Of a stretch of 64,000 nucleotides of DNA, positions 9,031-20,859 are shown piece by piece. The stretch is taken from assembly GCA_027574665.1 (NCBI GenBank), contig CM050652.1, forward strand, positions 5,312,589 to 5,376,588. The letters run 5' to 3'. Under the pieces are notes generated by a model. It was not told where the DNA came from, searched no databases, and saw only the letters and a program-made list of their open reading frames with translations. The first letter of the stretch is position 1. The number at the start of each line of letters is the position of its first letter. A program made the translations under genes and the position numbers. This DNA comes from Rhynochetos jubatus. Taxonomy: Eukaryota; Chordata; Aves; Eurypygiformes; Rhynochetidae.

Positions 9031-12000
9031 AGCCAGGCAGATGTTTTACAGGATGAAATCTTGCACTCCACGTCAGGCTGACCCTCTGGTCCACCCTCCA
9101 GAATGCAAAGCAATTCTCTGCTACGCAGCCATGAGGTCTCATGCCTTGACTGTGCAAACCCACAAATCAGGCACTATCTCAGTAGGGATCCGTATGGCTG
9201 CTAAACTTGGTTTTAAGGGTTAACACTCTTCAGATGTGATTCAGCCAGTCAAGAGTTTGGAGTCAGCAAGAAAGAGGTTTAGCAAGTTTCATGCAGCTGT
9301 AGGTATCCTTTCCAACATCTCCGTCATGTCTAGTTACCTGCCACCTTACAGTAGCTATTTTAAACCTTTCCATGCATCTTGAAAGTTCAGAGTGAAAAGC
9401 CTAGTCTTCAGCATCTCAGAGGCATCTAATTTTCTTAAATGTTGAGCATCTTCTTGGGGAATCAGATCCCTTTAGGTTGTCTGCAGTTGAACATTCAAAA
9501 ATAACTACTTGAAAGTTTCTGTGACTCTAAGGATCATAGACTCTGTATTCACACGAACCAATCTTAGGTGATCAGTGGCTCCTGTAAAAGATCAGTGCTA
9601 ATTTGTGTTACTGATTGACTGACTTGTCATTTGGAGATAGTATGGTTAAGACTGCATGCAGAAGAAATGTCTCTCTTAAGAAGAAACTCCTGGTTTTCAG
9701 AATTTTTGTTCTGCTTTTTATTTCCTTGTCCCTTTCCTGTTTTCAGCCAGTTTTTGTAATGTTTTCATCTAGTCCAAGTTTTTATCTAGACCAAGATTAC
9801 CAACTACTTTTGGAAATATAAACTAATATCTGTCACATATTCCACTAAAATCTGCCAAATTTTCCAGGTAGAAAGACACAACAATCTATTTTAAGGTTGG
9901 TTTTCACTAAAGCTGGCTAAAAACTTCACAGTGGAATGTTTGCTTATTTTCCCAGTTGAAAAATCTGATTCATAGTAATTCAAACATTTTGCTGAGGAGG
10001 GACAGTTTTGATTCAGGTATGACAAACACCAAGCAGAATACAATTAACCTCTAATGACTGGATTTCCACTGGAAAGTAGACTTGCAAGATGCTGTGGACT
10101 GGTGGGAACCAGCTCTTCTGAAGCACATCAGGATTGTTGCTGGTAGGGAATGAGGAACCTGAAAATGTTAAAACATTTTGGTCAAAAGTTTTGATGTTTC
10201 ATGCTGAGGGGAATGGAGACAGAAAAAGGCCAGAACACCATTACTCACTTCTTCCCTGAGCTTCCATATCTGCCCATCTAGATGTCCAAGAAGTCAGGCT
10301 TTGTCAGGATGAAGTAAAAATGAGGGTTTTATAATTAAAAAGAAATTTAACATTAAAATACTGAAATCTTCTTTACAGATAATGATTCCCCTTTACAGTT
10401 TCAGTGCTCATAACAAGCCATGCCCATTAGTGTTTAAGTCCATCAACCGTTTAGTTTAAAAAGTGTTAGTCCCTTTATGGGAAATGTAAAGTTACTTGGG
10501 GATGAGGGGGGAGAATTTGCTCTGTATATTACTAAGTCCACATGAGTGAAGGCTTTTCTGACTAAATTCTGCAATCCATGTTTTTATTTCTGAAGGCAAA
10601 AGCTTTTGCATACCAAAAGCAACCATTTTTCTTGCAGAAGGCAGAGATGCATATCAACAGAAACTAAGCAACCAATCAAATGAACCAACACAAAAATTAT
10701 CCCCCCACAAATCCAAACTTAAAAAAGGTAATTGAAAACAAAAAATGGTTCTGAAACATCTGTTTTGAAATTTCTACCTCTGTGATTTTAGGAAAAAAAA
10801 AAAACAAAACCAAAACTGGAAAAGACCTGAAATATTTTCTTTGCTTTACAGTGAGATAATTTTTAGTTTTAATTTCATCAAAAACCTCATAGGAAATGTT
10901 TTGGGGTTGACTTAAGGCAAGTCAGCTATCCTCAGCCATACCTCCCCTGGCTTTTTGGTAGTGCATGGAGTTTGTGTCAGCCCTGGAATATCAGCCTCTC
11001 CAACAGAGTTGATGCAAAATATCTAATGGACAGTATCACCAGTAATTTTCCACAATGGAGTGACTCTTGTGTAAAAGGATTTGAAGTAGTCTCAGAATCT
11101 GGACTAAACTATCAGAAAAATGGCTTTTATTGGAGCATTAATCCTCCATTTAGTGCTCAACGGCTGCCTGAGCTAGAAAAAGACCAGGAAACACAATGTG
11201 GCCCAAAGACCTTAAATCTGTTGCTTTATCCTCCCTGCTGCTCTGGGGAGGCCAAGTAAATAGCACCAAACCATTACCTGATGCAGGTGGTTTCCTTCTA
11301 GCACAGTCATGTCCTCCCACTGGAGAGATGCTTCCTAGATGTGTTTCATGTGTGAGAGCATGTGCAGGTGGCTGCATGCTCATGTAAATCACATCACCTC
11401 CTTGCTGACATGTTCTGGTCCCTCTGGAGTTGGCCTGGTTCCAGCTGTACTCCAACAAACACACATCCTAAAGACCAGCACTGGGTCTTGTAGTTTCTAC
11501 CTCTGGAAACACTTTCCCTTCTTCTACCCAGATCCAAACTCAGCCTCCATCACTGATGACAAATGCAGCAGCCAGGGTGAGACTAGTGTTCAACTTAATG
11601 ATGTTTTAACACTTTGCAGACTGCTGTCCTGGGTGATTATATAGTCTTCTGCATTTGTTTGGCTGGAAAAAATGGAAAATTAATTAGTAGCAGAAGGGTA
11701 TAATTTTGCCAGCCATTAATTGAATTATAAGTAAGGGTTTTCTTTGTCTGGCAATATCTTACCTTGTCCTTGTGCCAAAAATATCTCATAACTTGGTATT
11801 ATATTCTCTGAAGACAACCTTTTCAATGACTTAATGTGCAAAACAATGTAATACCAGTAGGAGAGGATTTTTTTTCTTTTTTGTGCTGATGAAAGGGGAT
11901 ATAGCTACATTTCTGAAGGTCAAATGTTTGGAAGCAAACACTGTTTGCTTCTCCAATTTATTTTTTTAATTGTCAATGAAAAATAAAAAATCCCAGCTAA

Positions 12001-12609
12001 TGGTGAAAAAAACCCCAGAAAAATAGAAAAGGAGAATTTTTTCTAAGTCTAAATGCTGTTGCTTATTTATTTTCTGATGTAAAACAAGATGATGTATATG
12101 AATGGGGAAGAAGAGAGAACCATGTTTTACGTCTGCCTCCAGTCTTTATTTTGTAGTGAGCAGTGTTACAGCTGAGATATCTTCCATCTGCATATTTGCT
12201 CTAGTACAAAAATGGATGTAGCTTGATATGTGTTGCAGTAAAAATAAAAGAAAAAAAGGGAAAAATAGAGAAAAAAGTGAAAGAAAAAAGAACTCACCCA
12301 TTGCGCTGGGCAGTTATAAAACAGACAACTCCGAATTTGCCTGATGTCCATTAATCAGAATAGCTGGAGTCAGAGGTAAAGCACATTATTGTTCCTCCAC
12401 TTGGGTCTTCATGCTTGGTCCAAGTTTCCCCCTTCCATTATTTCTGGAGGTCTATAAACCTGCTCTGCTCTGGATGGTGAGTGGGAGCTGAGGGTATCTC
12501 CTGTTGACTAGCCTTTTTCTCCAGACATGTCTTCTGGTTGTGGATGTTTAGCTACTCATTCTTCTGGCCACAGGTATAAAATGCAACCCATGGGAACAGG
12601 AGGTAGATT
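9031..12609. other. Unique AT-rich DNA, no gene seen
   Basis: Long stretch without an identifiable gene. It has A-rich patches at 10720-10830 and 12235-12295. The frames at 10972-11259 (95 codons) and 11339-11644 (101 codons) are the longest on the + strand and contain no known domain. No transposon ends recognised. Confidence 0.5.
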
Positions 12610-12830
12610 TTTAGTGTGGTAAACATGGGCCAGACGATGCATTTAGTGTGTAATGGATGCCTGTCCACTGGTTCATTAACTAGGGAATGGTCTGAGACGG
12701 TGGCCCCAGTGTTTCTTAATCCCCTTGCGTGCGGAGGCACACGCCATTCAGCAAGCTTTCTGCTGAAAATCGCCCACGAGTATCTGCCTGTTTTCAGAAT
12801 TAATCAGTGTTGACTTGGAAGCACTTTCAT
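12610..12830. promoter_or_regulatory. Candidate conserved regulatory block
   Basis: About 220 bases with clustered CpGs (CCAGACGATG, GAGACGGTGG, CTTGCGTGCGGAGG, ACACGCC, ATCGCCCACGAG) and TTCATTAACTAGG, AGAATTAATCAG AT-rich cores, unlike the flanks. It is free of recognised repeats. Inferred as a possible regulatory element from composition alone. Confidence 0.3.
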
Positions 12831-13281
12831 CTGCATAAACTCTCTTTCTTTCCCCCACCCCCTTTCTCTTCCTCATGCTGAGACAAGCTACCATGCATGT
12901 TACAAGCAGAGTGGAGGTGCTGTCTAGACACCCAGAGCATCTCAGCTGTTGCTGTCAGCATGAGACTTGCATGCGAAAGCGGCATCCACACATGAGACTG
13001 TTGGCAGGCTCATCTCCTACTCTCTTGGCCACGTCTCCAGCCACAAAAGCCATGTCTAGTCAGTTGGATGTGCTTTCAAATGTCAATGGTTGGACCAATT
13101 AGAAAATACAAGAAATGATCTTGACTGTGGTAAAACCCAAAATTGTCTAAGAGAGAATTTGCAAAGGGCTTAAACAAGTTGGTCTGTGTAGAGTTTGCCT
13201 AGTTTTCTTGCCTAGCAACACAAAGTGATCTGAATTCCTTGCTGCTAATGGGGCTTTACAGCCTCCATTCAGGGAGCACAG

Positions 13282-14680
13282 AAGTGCTGGTTGGAGGGGA
13301 TGTCTGGAAGTCTGCAGTCCAACCTGTAGCCTGATGAAGGCCCATCAGAGCAGGACAACCATGGACTGATCTCGATGAGTTTTGAAAACCCCCAAAGATG
13401 GAGATTTCACAGCCTCTCTGGGTGACCTTGTTTACTGTGGGACTGCCTTCCTACGGAAGCTCTTCCCAGTGACCAACCTGGACCTTCCAAGTCACAACCA
13501 GTGGTCATGGCTCCCTGCTTTAACACCTGCCACTAACAAGAAGAGATTGGTTCTTTGTAATTCTCCATCACATATTTGTAGGCTTTCTCCTTCACCTTCT
13601 CCTTGTAGGTTATGTGATATGGACACCTAAACATCTTGCTAGCTTTCTGATGAGCCCTATTCAGTTTTTCAAAATCTTTCTTGAAATGTGGGTCCCAAAA
13701 CTAGACAGCGTATTTCAAACGCAGCCTCTGCACTGATGCGTAGAGGGGATAGAAATATTTGTAACCTGCTGTTCACTCTCCTCCTAATGTAACCCAACAA
13801 AACATTAGTTATATTAATTGTTGTCTCACATTTAGTTTGGTATCCACTTTGAAACTGAGCTGTTCCCTGCGTTTACTGCTTCATGAGGTTATTCCATTCC
13901 AGGGCAGAAAGTTTTACTATCATCTTTTCTATGTTTCATTAGGTCTGTGCTGCCCCAACCTTAAAGTTTCTAAAAGCCTCCCTGGCTTAAAGGTCTACTC
14001 TCCAGCGGTTACCAGCTGCTAAATGGACACTGAGCCACATATGACAGCCATTTGATCCTGGTATCAGCCCAATTTTCAACTTCTTTAACAGTTTATTCTT
14101 TCTTTAACTTCCTGATGATAAGGCTGTGGGTAACAAAATCCTTATTGTATTAAAGTTATGTGGTATCTACTGCTCTTTCCTTGTCCTTACAGCTGGTCAT
14201 CAGTTATAGAAGGCAGTCAGGTTGGTTAACCATAATTTGCTCTAGACAAATCTGTGTAGACTGGTCTGCCCATTCTTAAAGATTGACATAATATTAACAC
14301 TTCCCATCACCAAGGATTTGCTATCCCTAATTGCCATGATAGTCAGCTCTTGCAGCATCTTCAGGTGGATCCTATCTGACCCTTGTCTTTGAACGCATAC
14401 AGTTTATCTGAGTTTTCCGTCATTGTTTGCTCTCTTACATCCCTCCCCTTTCCAAACCATGCTGGTGGGAGTCAGAAGTCTGAGAAGTCTCAGCCTGTCA
14501 AGACTTTGAGCCCTTTCCATATCAACCATATCACTAGGCTGTCTCCTGTATTCATCAATAGGTGCCTATTTCCTCTGAATTTCCAGTTGCATGCTCGTGG
14601 AATCACATCTTTTTACCTCTTATGCCCTTAGACGGCTTTGGGTCCATCTGAGCTTTGGCTGTCCTGATATTGCCCAAGCT
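13282..14680 (-). mobile_element. Old, decayed CR1-type LINE copy
   Basis: Read on the minus strand, this begins around 14680 within the endonuclease/RT-encoding part and ends at 13282-13325 with GGTTGGACTGCAGACTTCCAGACATCCCCTCCAACC, the usual CR1 3' end. In between are recognisable CR1 strings, here given as + strand: GATAAGGCTGTGGGTAACA with CATCTACTGC-like context (14118-14175, the DLSKAF region of the RT), CAGTCAGGTTGGTTAACCATAATTTGC (14215-14242), and GGGTCCCAAAACTAGACAGCGTATTTCAA (13690-13718). All frames are broken by stops and indels. Divergence is far greater than in the two young CR1 copies, so this insertion is much older. The 5' limit is uncertain by about 100 bases, and internal gaps are likely. 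Confidence 0.8.
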
Positions 14681-14689
14681 CAGAAGTAT

Positions 14690-15363
14690 TAACTCCATTC
14701 TGTTTCAAGAAAGAGCACAGGAAGACATAGGATTTCCTGAAACCTTTGCATATGGGCCACTGTTGCACTTGTTGCTCATCCTGAAGATGCAGGAAGACCC
14801 ACTGGGTCCCATGCACCTTAAAACTTTACACAGAAGTTTTTCAAGAGGTTTGATTTATGGTTGATGTGTGAAGCCATACAGTTCCTTCCCCACTCTGTGT
14901 TCTGCGTGTTGGAAAGCCACCTCCCCTTGGTATGGTACTTGCAGAAAACGTCTGTCTGGTTGAGGGGGGAAGTGGGCTTGCAAACCTTCTTTTGTGCAAG
15001 GCACAAAGGAAAAGGGGTGGCTTGTAGTCAGCAGCAAAATGAGAGGAGGCTCTCTCCTCTCTTCAAAGGGCTTCCTCTTCCCCTTCTCTCTCTATTGTGA
15101 ATTCTTTAAAAAGACCACCCTTCCCTTCTGCAGAGTGAAAACATCAAAGGGAATGGTGTGGTGGGGTATTTCCTTGTGAACACTGACTTACCTTACAAAG
15201 GTGAGGAGTTCACAGGAGGTTCTCTCTTATGAAGCATGTTCTGGCTGCCTGGATTTGAATGCTGAGCTCACTGGGAAAATGTTCTTACATCTTCAGGCAA
15301 GCAGCTTTGCTGCAAAGCCAAATCTCTTCCTCTCCCTCCCACTTTCCACTTATCCAGTCACAC
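14690..15363. other. Unique DNA, no gene seen
   Basis: Moderate-GC stretch with several overlapping short frames on both strands (60-80 codons). None has a recognisable domain. No transposon boundary seen apart from the old CR1 at its left edge. Confidence 0.45.
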
Positions 15364-15446
15364 ATTTTATTTTATTTTATTTTATTTTATTTTATTTTAT
15401 TTTATTTTATTTTATTTTATTTTATTTTATTTTATTTTATTTTATT
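15364..15446. repeat. (ATTTT)n microsatellite
   Basis: 83 bases of an uninterrupted pentanucleotide repeat, between 16 and 17 units, followed by a 9-base A run (15447-15455). In vertebrates ATTTT/AAAAT arrays are length-unstable. No transposon tail is visible next to it. The open frame running through it (repeated FILFY) is an artefact. Confidence 0.97.
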
Positions 15447-15455
15447 AAAAAAAAA

Positions 15456-17093
15456 TTGCTTCAGACAAAGCTAAAATATTTTAGGTCCTGAGGGTTTTAT
15501 GAGGTTTTTCTGTATGGGGGAATAGTTACAAAAACTGAAAAACCACAGAAAAATTAACATTTCCTAGAAAAAGTTGATTATAAAAGATTCAGCCTTGCAT
15601 TTAATAAGGTACATTTATACAGGAGTATTTGAATCTATCCCATCCGATGATATGGAGAAGAGATAAGTTTGCTCATGCTTGTTGCAGCATAAGCATTTGA
15701 TAGTTTTATTGGCTGATAAGCTTAGAAAGAACAGTCAGCAATCAACCAGCTGTATCAAATTCTTCTTCAGTGAGATGGAGTTTAAGTTTAATGTCATTAG
15801 AAGAGCTCCAAACCCCTCAATTTCCTCCTGGTTTAGAGCAAACTTGCTGGCAATTAAAACAAAACTGAGCTGTGGGTCAAGAACCTTGGACTCCACATTT
15901 TTTTTTTCCTTGTGTGTTTTTCCTTAAGGGTAGAGCTGTTCACAAAAACAGTGGCTAAGACTCCTATCTGTAGTCAAGGATAATGCAGAAAAGACACTCC
16001 TCAGTTTAACACTCACGCCATAACATCTTTTAACGATTGCTTTGTGGTATAAGAGGTGAGGGTATATATATGTATATATAAAATGTAATTTTTTGATGAC
16101 AGACCATGAATAAAAATTAATTTTACACATGAAACCCTGGAGGATGTGTCTCAATGGCTTACCTCGGAGCAAATACACCAGTTCTTATACCCTACTGTCT
16201 GCACCTGTCTTTTTTGGAGGGTCCTAGCCCTACTGCAAGGATGGTTCAGCTCCTAATGAAGCCACTACACAAGCACTGCAGTGTGTTGGAGAGCAAACTC
16301 TAGCAGGAAAGTTTTGAGGAAGGGAAGATGGGGGTGAAAACCACTGAGAACTATTAATCAGAATTATGAGCGATTTACCAAAAACACCCAGGATATCAGT
16401 TCAAGCACGTACACATTAGCCCAGAGCAGCCATGTGGGGCCATTAGCCTCAAAACCACACGTCCCTAAGTCTCAGTACTACAGTCACGTTTGGAATTCAG
16501 GTGTCTAGACACAAAAAAGAGAAGGATTGCCCCTTCACCTCCCCCCTACAAATGACAGTATCTTTCTTATTCACATCCATGATCTCCATCCAAGATGCCT
16601 CTGCTCAGAGCCCGGAGATTTTTTTTCAAGTTAAATCTCAGATGTGACTCAGTCTTATAGCAGAATGCACATAAATGTGCTTGATCAAGCTGGAAGTCAA
16701 TTGTGCAATAGCAGGGGGGAAAAAAACTACCAAAAAATCATCTCTGTTAAGGTGGCAGGGATGAGCCTTACCAGTCCACCAGTGAAAAGAGCAGAGGAAA
16801 CCATTAATCAGGAGGTAAGTGCGAAGGATCTGATGTACATTTTTTAACCCACGTAGTGGAGGTAGGCCAGAGCCTGTGTGAGTTTCTGGAAGTTAGAAGT
16901 GCTGAATGGAGGAACAGGTTTTTGCCCTTGTCAGCACTTTGGTCTGTGTGTGGTTTCCCCATTGTCATTAGCTCCAGGCACTTTGGAAATTTTATTCCTC
17001 CTGCAAGGTAGAGTGGGAAGGGCTGACAAGGTGGGTTAAAATATTGAGTAATGAGGGTAATTAATCAAGGGTCTTCTGCAGAATTTCTACCTC
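15456..17093. other. Unique AT-rich DNA, no gene seen
   Basis: Contains a short TA-rich stretch near 16063-16083 and A/T patches. CACGTCCCTAAGTCTC...GGAATTCAGGTGTCTAGACAC (16455-16512) vaguely resembles ancient 'TTAGGTGCCTAA' repeats but is too weak to call. No coding exon recognised. Confidence 0.45.
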
Positions 17094-17119
17094 TTTTTTT
17101 TTTTTTTTTTTTTTTTTTT
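17094..17119. repeat. Poly-T tract, 26 bases
   Basis: Pure T run of 26 bases on the + strand. No retrocopy or SINE body is recognisable upstream on the minus strand that would explain it as an insertion tail. Confidence 0.95.
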
Positions 17120-18039
17120 CTTTCTCAGGGCAATGATCAGTCGAGGAGCAACTTCCAGTGGGTCTCTAGTTGCAGTGTGGGTGCTCACAGGTTTGCAGGT
17201 CAGAGTACTTGACCTCAAAGACTGCTGTCTCCTCAGGTTGGATTGCTTCAAATTGAGAGGGTTATTAATTGGGAGGTAATCTGAAGGTCACCCGGTGCTG
17301 AGGGTATTGCCAGTAAGGAGTGGGAGATGCACCTTGACGCAACAGATGTATAGCCTAAGAGGATGAGTAGCAGGAGACAAAAAGTAAAGGTTACACAGCC
17401 TTCTATGATTTTATGATATAGTTCCAAAATACTTCTGAGTCTCTAACTAAGGCAAAATCAAGCTTCTTAGCACAAAGGTCAAAAAAGGGTTTTGAGGCCA
17501 TCCAGTAACAAGCCATCCTAAAGCCATCCATCTCAGCCTGAACCGCTAGCCTACACTGCCTGCTGTAGAATGCTGAGCAGTCCTTGTACATTTCAGGGGC
17601 TGAAGATACCGATTGTTTCCCCCAGTATACAAAGAATAAACATACAGCAATTGCATGCTTTTAATTTAAAGGATGAAAGAAGAAGCCATCAGAATGGAGT
17701 GGACAAATAAAACACTTTGGGGAACAGAATATGGCCTTTCTCTTTCCCTGGCTTTGTTTAGTAACTCGAGGTTACATTTTGGGCTGCTGTTCAGGAAATT
17801 CAACTAATCCTGGTAGAAAAACAGTGAAGCGTAACTGCAAGATAAATACATTATTCAAGGACCAACCACTCCTTTAGGCATTTCACCCCTTGGGCCTGAA
17901 AACACTTGAACAAGTCTCATGTCACTTGCATATGATATTACTGCTATTCCCAAAACACAACTTTTCCTTCCTCAGAGAAAAAAATTTTAATTAATTCTCC
18001 GAACAACATTTTTGCCAAGTCTAACTGGCCTAGTGTATT
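17120..18039. other. Unique DNA, no gene seen
   Basis: No gene recognised. TTCTATGATTTTATGATA at 17401-17418 looks like the 3' tail repeat of a + strand CR1, but no CR1 body precedes it, so it is not annotated as one. Confidence 0.4.
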
Positions 18040-18470
18040 CATCAAATTACAGCAGCACTCAGCCTGTGCCTTATAAAACTTGTCATGACTGATTTTCACC
18101 CTTTTTGCACTGGTTGTAAAGAGCTGAATTCAAAGGCATTCCTTCTCATGCAGGTCCAGATTAAAGCATATGTTTAACATAAAGACCACAGTGATGTATT
18201 TTGCTGAATTGGGACCTTTTTTAGGAAAGGAGAATTTAGCTCTTTTTGTCATTCCGTTTGTGGGTAAACATTTCTGCAGTGTAACATTAATTATGGATTC
18301 TCCACCTTGATTCAGTATCGCTTTTAGGCTGCTGTTCCCTGTTAAATCATCTTCCTTGACATGCGAAATTCAGGCTGCCTTTGTTAGATTAAAGTCTTTT
18401 TATCTGACCTGCCTTTAAGCTTCATCTACTTAGTCATATCACTGGGTAGGTAACAGAAAATTGCCAATAT
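18040..18470. promoter_or_regulatory. Candidate conserved noncoding block (AT-rich type)
   Basis: AT-rich but high-complexity sequence free of simple repeats and transposon signatures. It has clustered TF-like cores such as AACATTAATTATGG (18281-18296), TTAGATTAAAG, GTTAAATCATC and CTTTTTATCTGAC. It has the look of vertebrate conserved noncoding elements, but one sequence cannot show conservation. Low confidence. Confidence 0.28.
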
Positions 18471-20859
18471 GTCACCCAGTGGGTAAATCAATTCACGAAA
18501 GGAGGCCTAGTGCTTTTAGATTGACTGCAGAATGGCTCTTTTCTTTTTTTCCAAGCATATCTTCCTCAGCACACCTGGGTATTCCTCCTGAGGGCTCAGG
18601 AAAAAAGTTTGAATTGCCTTGTTCTTTATTAGCTACATCCCGTCTCCTTTATATTACAGGTGAACGTGATTTGCTCCACAGTGTGTATTCCTAAGAGAGC
18701 TACTGAAAGGAAAAGGGCAAATTATCGTCCCAGTGATGTGCAAAGCAGGAAAAGAGTTGGCAGGAATATTATCACTAGTAACAATCTGGGATGTTTTCTG
18801 CATGTGCTTGAGAGGTGGTGCCCTCCCAAGTGGGGTGTGCATGACACATAGGTGACCTCTTGTTTGAGAATAAGACCAGCAGTGTCTTAAACAACAAGTT
18901 TTCTTGGGTATCTGACTCTGGAAGTTTTCAGAAAAAAAGCTTTCCAAAAGAGGAGACTTTCAGAAAGTTTTCAGAAAGCCCCAAAACAAACTGTCCAGGG
19001 ATATGAAACAGTTAGTGCAGTGTTGGAAAAAAAGAGGAGGATTTCTTATCTGTCCGTTGCAGTGTCTACCAAACCTCTAAGGGCTCCGTGGAAAGGGAAT
19101 CAAGCGAAGGGGTGGAGATGGATGTTTTCCTTGGGCAACAACAGGTTTTGCAAGACAGTCTTTGGGGAAACTGAGGCAAGAAAGTGTCTCTGATGTTTTG
19201 CTCTTCTCTTTCAACCTATATACATTATTTGTGCCTTGCAAAGCAAAGCAATTGTTTGGGACTCCTTGCTGTGAAGGCTGTTATTGGTCATCTCATGTCC
19301 CCTAAACAAGGATCTGTCAAAGGTTGGCGCACAGAGAGGTCTTTGCTTGAACTTCTCAAGAGTGACACTATTCATGAGGCAACTGGAACTGAAGGGTTTT
19401 GATTCTCACTAGCAAGGCTGCAAACTGCAAAGCCATGGTACTTGCAACAGGAGGCCGCTTTCCAAGGGAGTCCAAAGTGCAAGAGGCACAATAAATCCTC
19501 TTAAAGAGTTTAACAATAGAGCTTTTCCACAACCACATACGTATACTTTAATGTGATGTGATAGGTAGAAGGAAGAAGAAGAGGTAAGACTTCAGATCTT
19601 CCTGGTCTCTGCAATCTGCCACAAAAACACTGAAACAAAACAAAACACTGGGAAGCTCAGTTCTCTCAGGTTACACCCGGGCTCTAGAAACAGATATCCA
19701 GAGCCAGTGGCAGTGGAGATATTTCTGTCAAAACTGTTTAGCAATAGCAACCTGAATTCTCAGTTTTGTAAGACTTCGATTTTTTTAAACATTTTTTAAA
19801 ATATTGTCTCTCTATGTAGTTGTTTAGAATTATTAATTTTTATGGAAAAAAGGGGTCTTCTCTCCCTTAGGATTATAAAACTTTTCCAGAAAGCAGACAA
19901 AACACCTTTTTGGCTAAAACGTCAGAATTTTTGAAGAGTTACCTCTGACTCTATACTAATGCTTCTGTAAATGCTCTGAAAATGCCAAACTGTACATGCT
20001 TGGTGCTGTGAGCTATATGTCTGCCATAGACAACCAATATAAAACTGGTGATATTCTTCTCCAAAAAAGTATTTGGACACTGTGACCTTCCTGTTCTCTC
20101 ACATAAAGTGGAAATCAGGAATAACTTATTAAAATCTATGCCTTTTCTTCAGAGTAAGTGAAAGGAAAATCAAAATGCATGTATCTGATATACATTAACT
20201 TAAAGTCTGCTATTAAACCACAAGTCGTGAAAGACTATGGGAAATCTGAACCCCTGCTGATTTTTCCTAATTCTATAAAGAGTCTATTTAATTTCCTCAG
20301 GAAAACAAGGCAAACATTCCCTTGAGGGCATATACATTTTTGAATGGGCTACAAGTAAGTCCCTAAGGGCTCAGTTATCACTGATCACAGTTTGGTCGGT
20401 TGGATATTGCTAAGGGAAATTTAGTGTGATTGTCTGTGATCACTGGCATGTGCTCATACCCATTAGGAGACCTATTCAGCCCACTGACATTTGGTTCCTA
20501 GGAGAATAGGGTAGCTGCTCTCAAAACATTTTGAGTTTGTGGTATTTTCTTCTTTCCCATTCCTTCCCCCTGCCCGTGGTTTGTTGGTTTTTTTTTGGGT
20601 TTTTTTTTTTTTGAGACAGAGGAGCAGATGTTCAAGAGCAGAAAAGAGCTCGTACGGAGAACTGCCATAGAGGGAAGTGGGTACTGTATTACTAAGAAAA
20701 TGCTAAGTAATGAAATAACTCATCTTCCAGTTTTGTTGATTTTCTCTCTTACTCTGCTCTAGGCCATTGTAGAAGCAATGTAGGTAAGCAATAATATCAT
20801 CTGGAGCTGCATCTGTTGTACAGAATAAGTGAGCTTTAAGTATTTCCCTCTAAACTACA
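18471..20859. other. Unique AT-rich DNA, no gene seen
   Basis: Contains a near direct repeat of GGAAGTTTTCAGAAA / GAAAGTTTTCAGAAA (18920-18978) and a T-rich patch (20589-20613). Frames are short, none with domains. Confidence 0.45.

Noticed and set aside
15201..15491. 96-codon frame with FILFY repeats
   Set aside because: Translation of the (ATTTT)n array.
17401..17418. TTCTATGATTTTATGATA as a + strand CR1 tail
   Set aside because: No CR1 body (GGTTGGAAGG...CCATGGCAGG type strings) precedes it; 18 bases alone are not enough.
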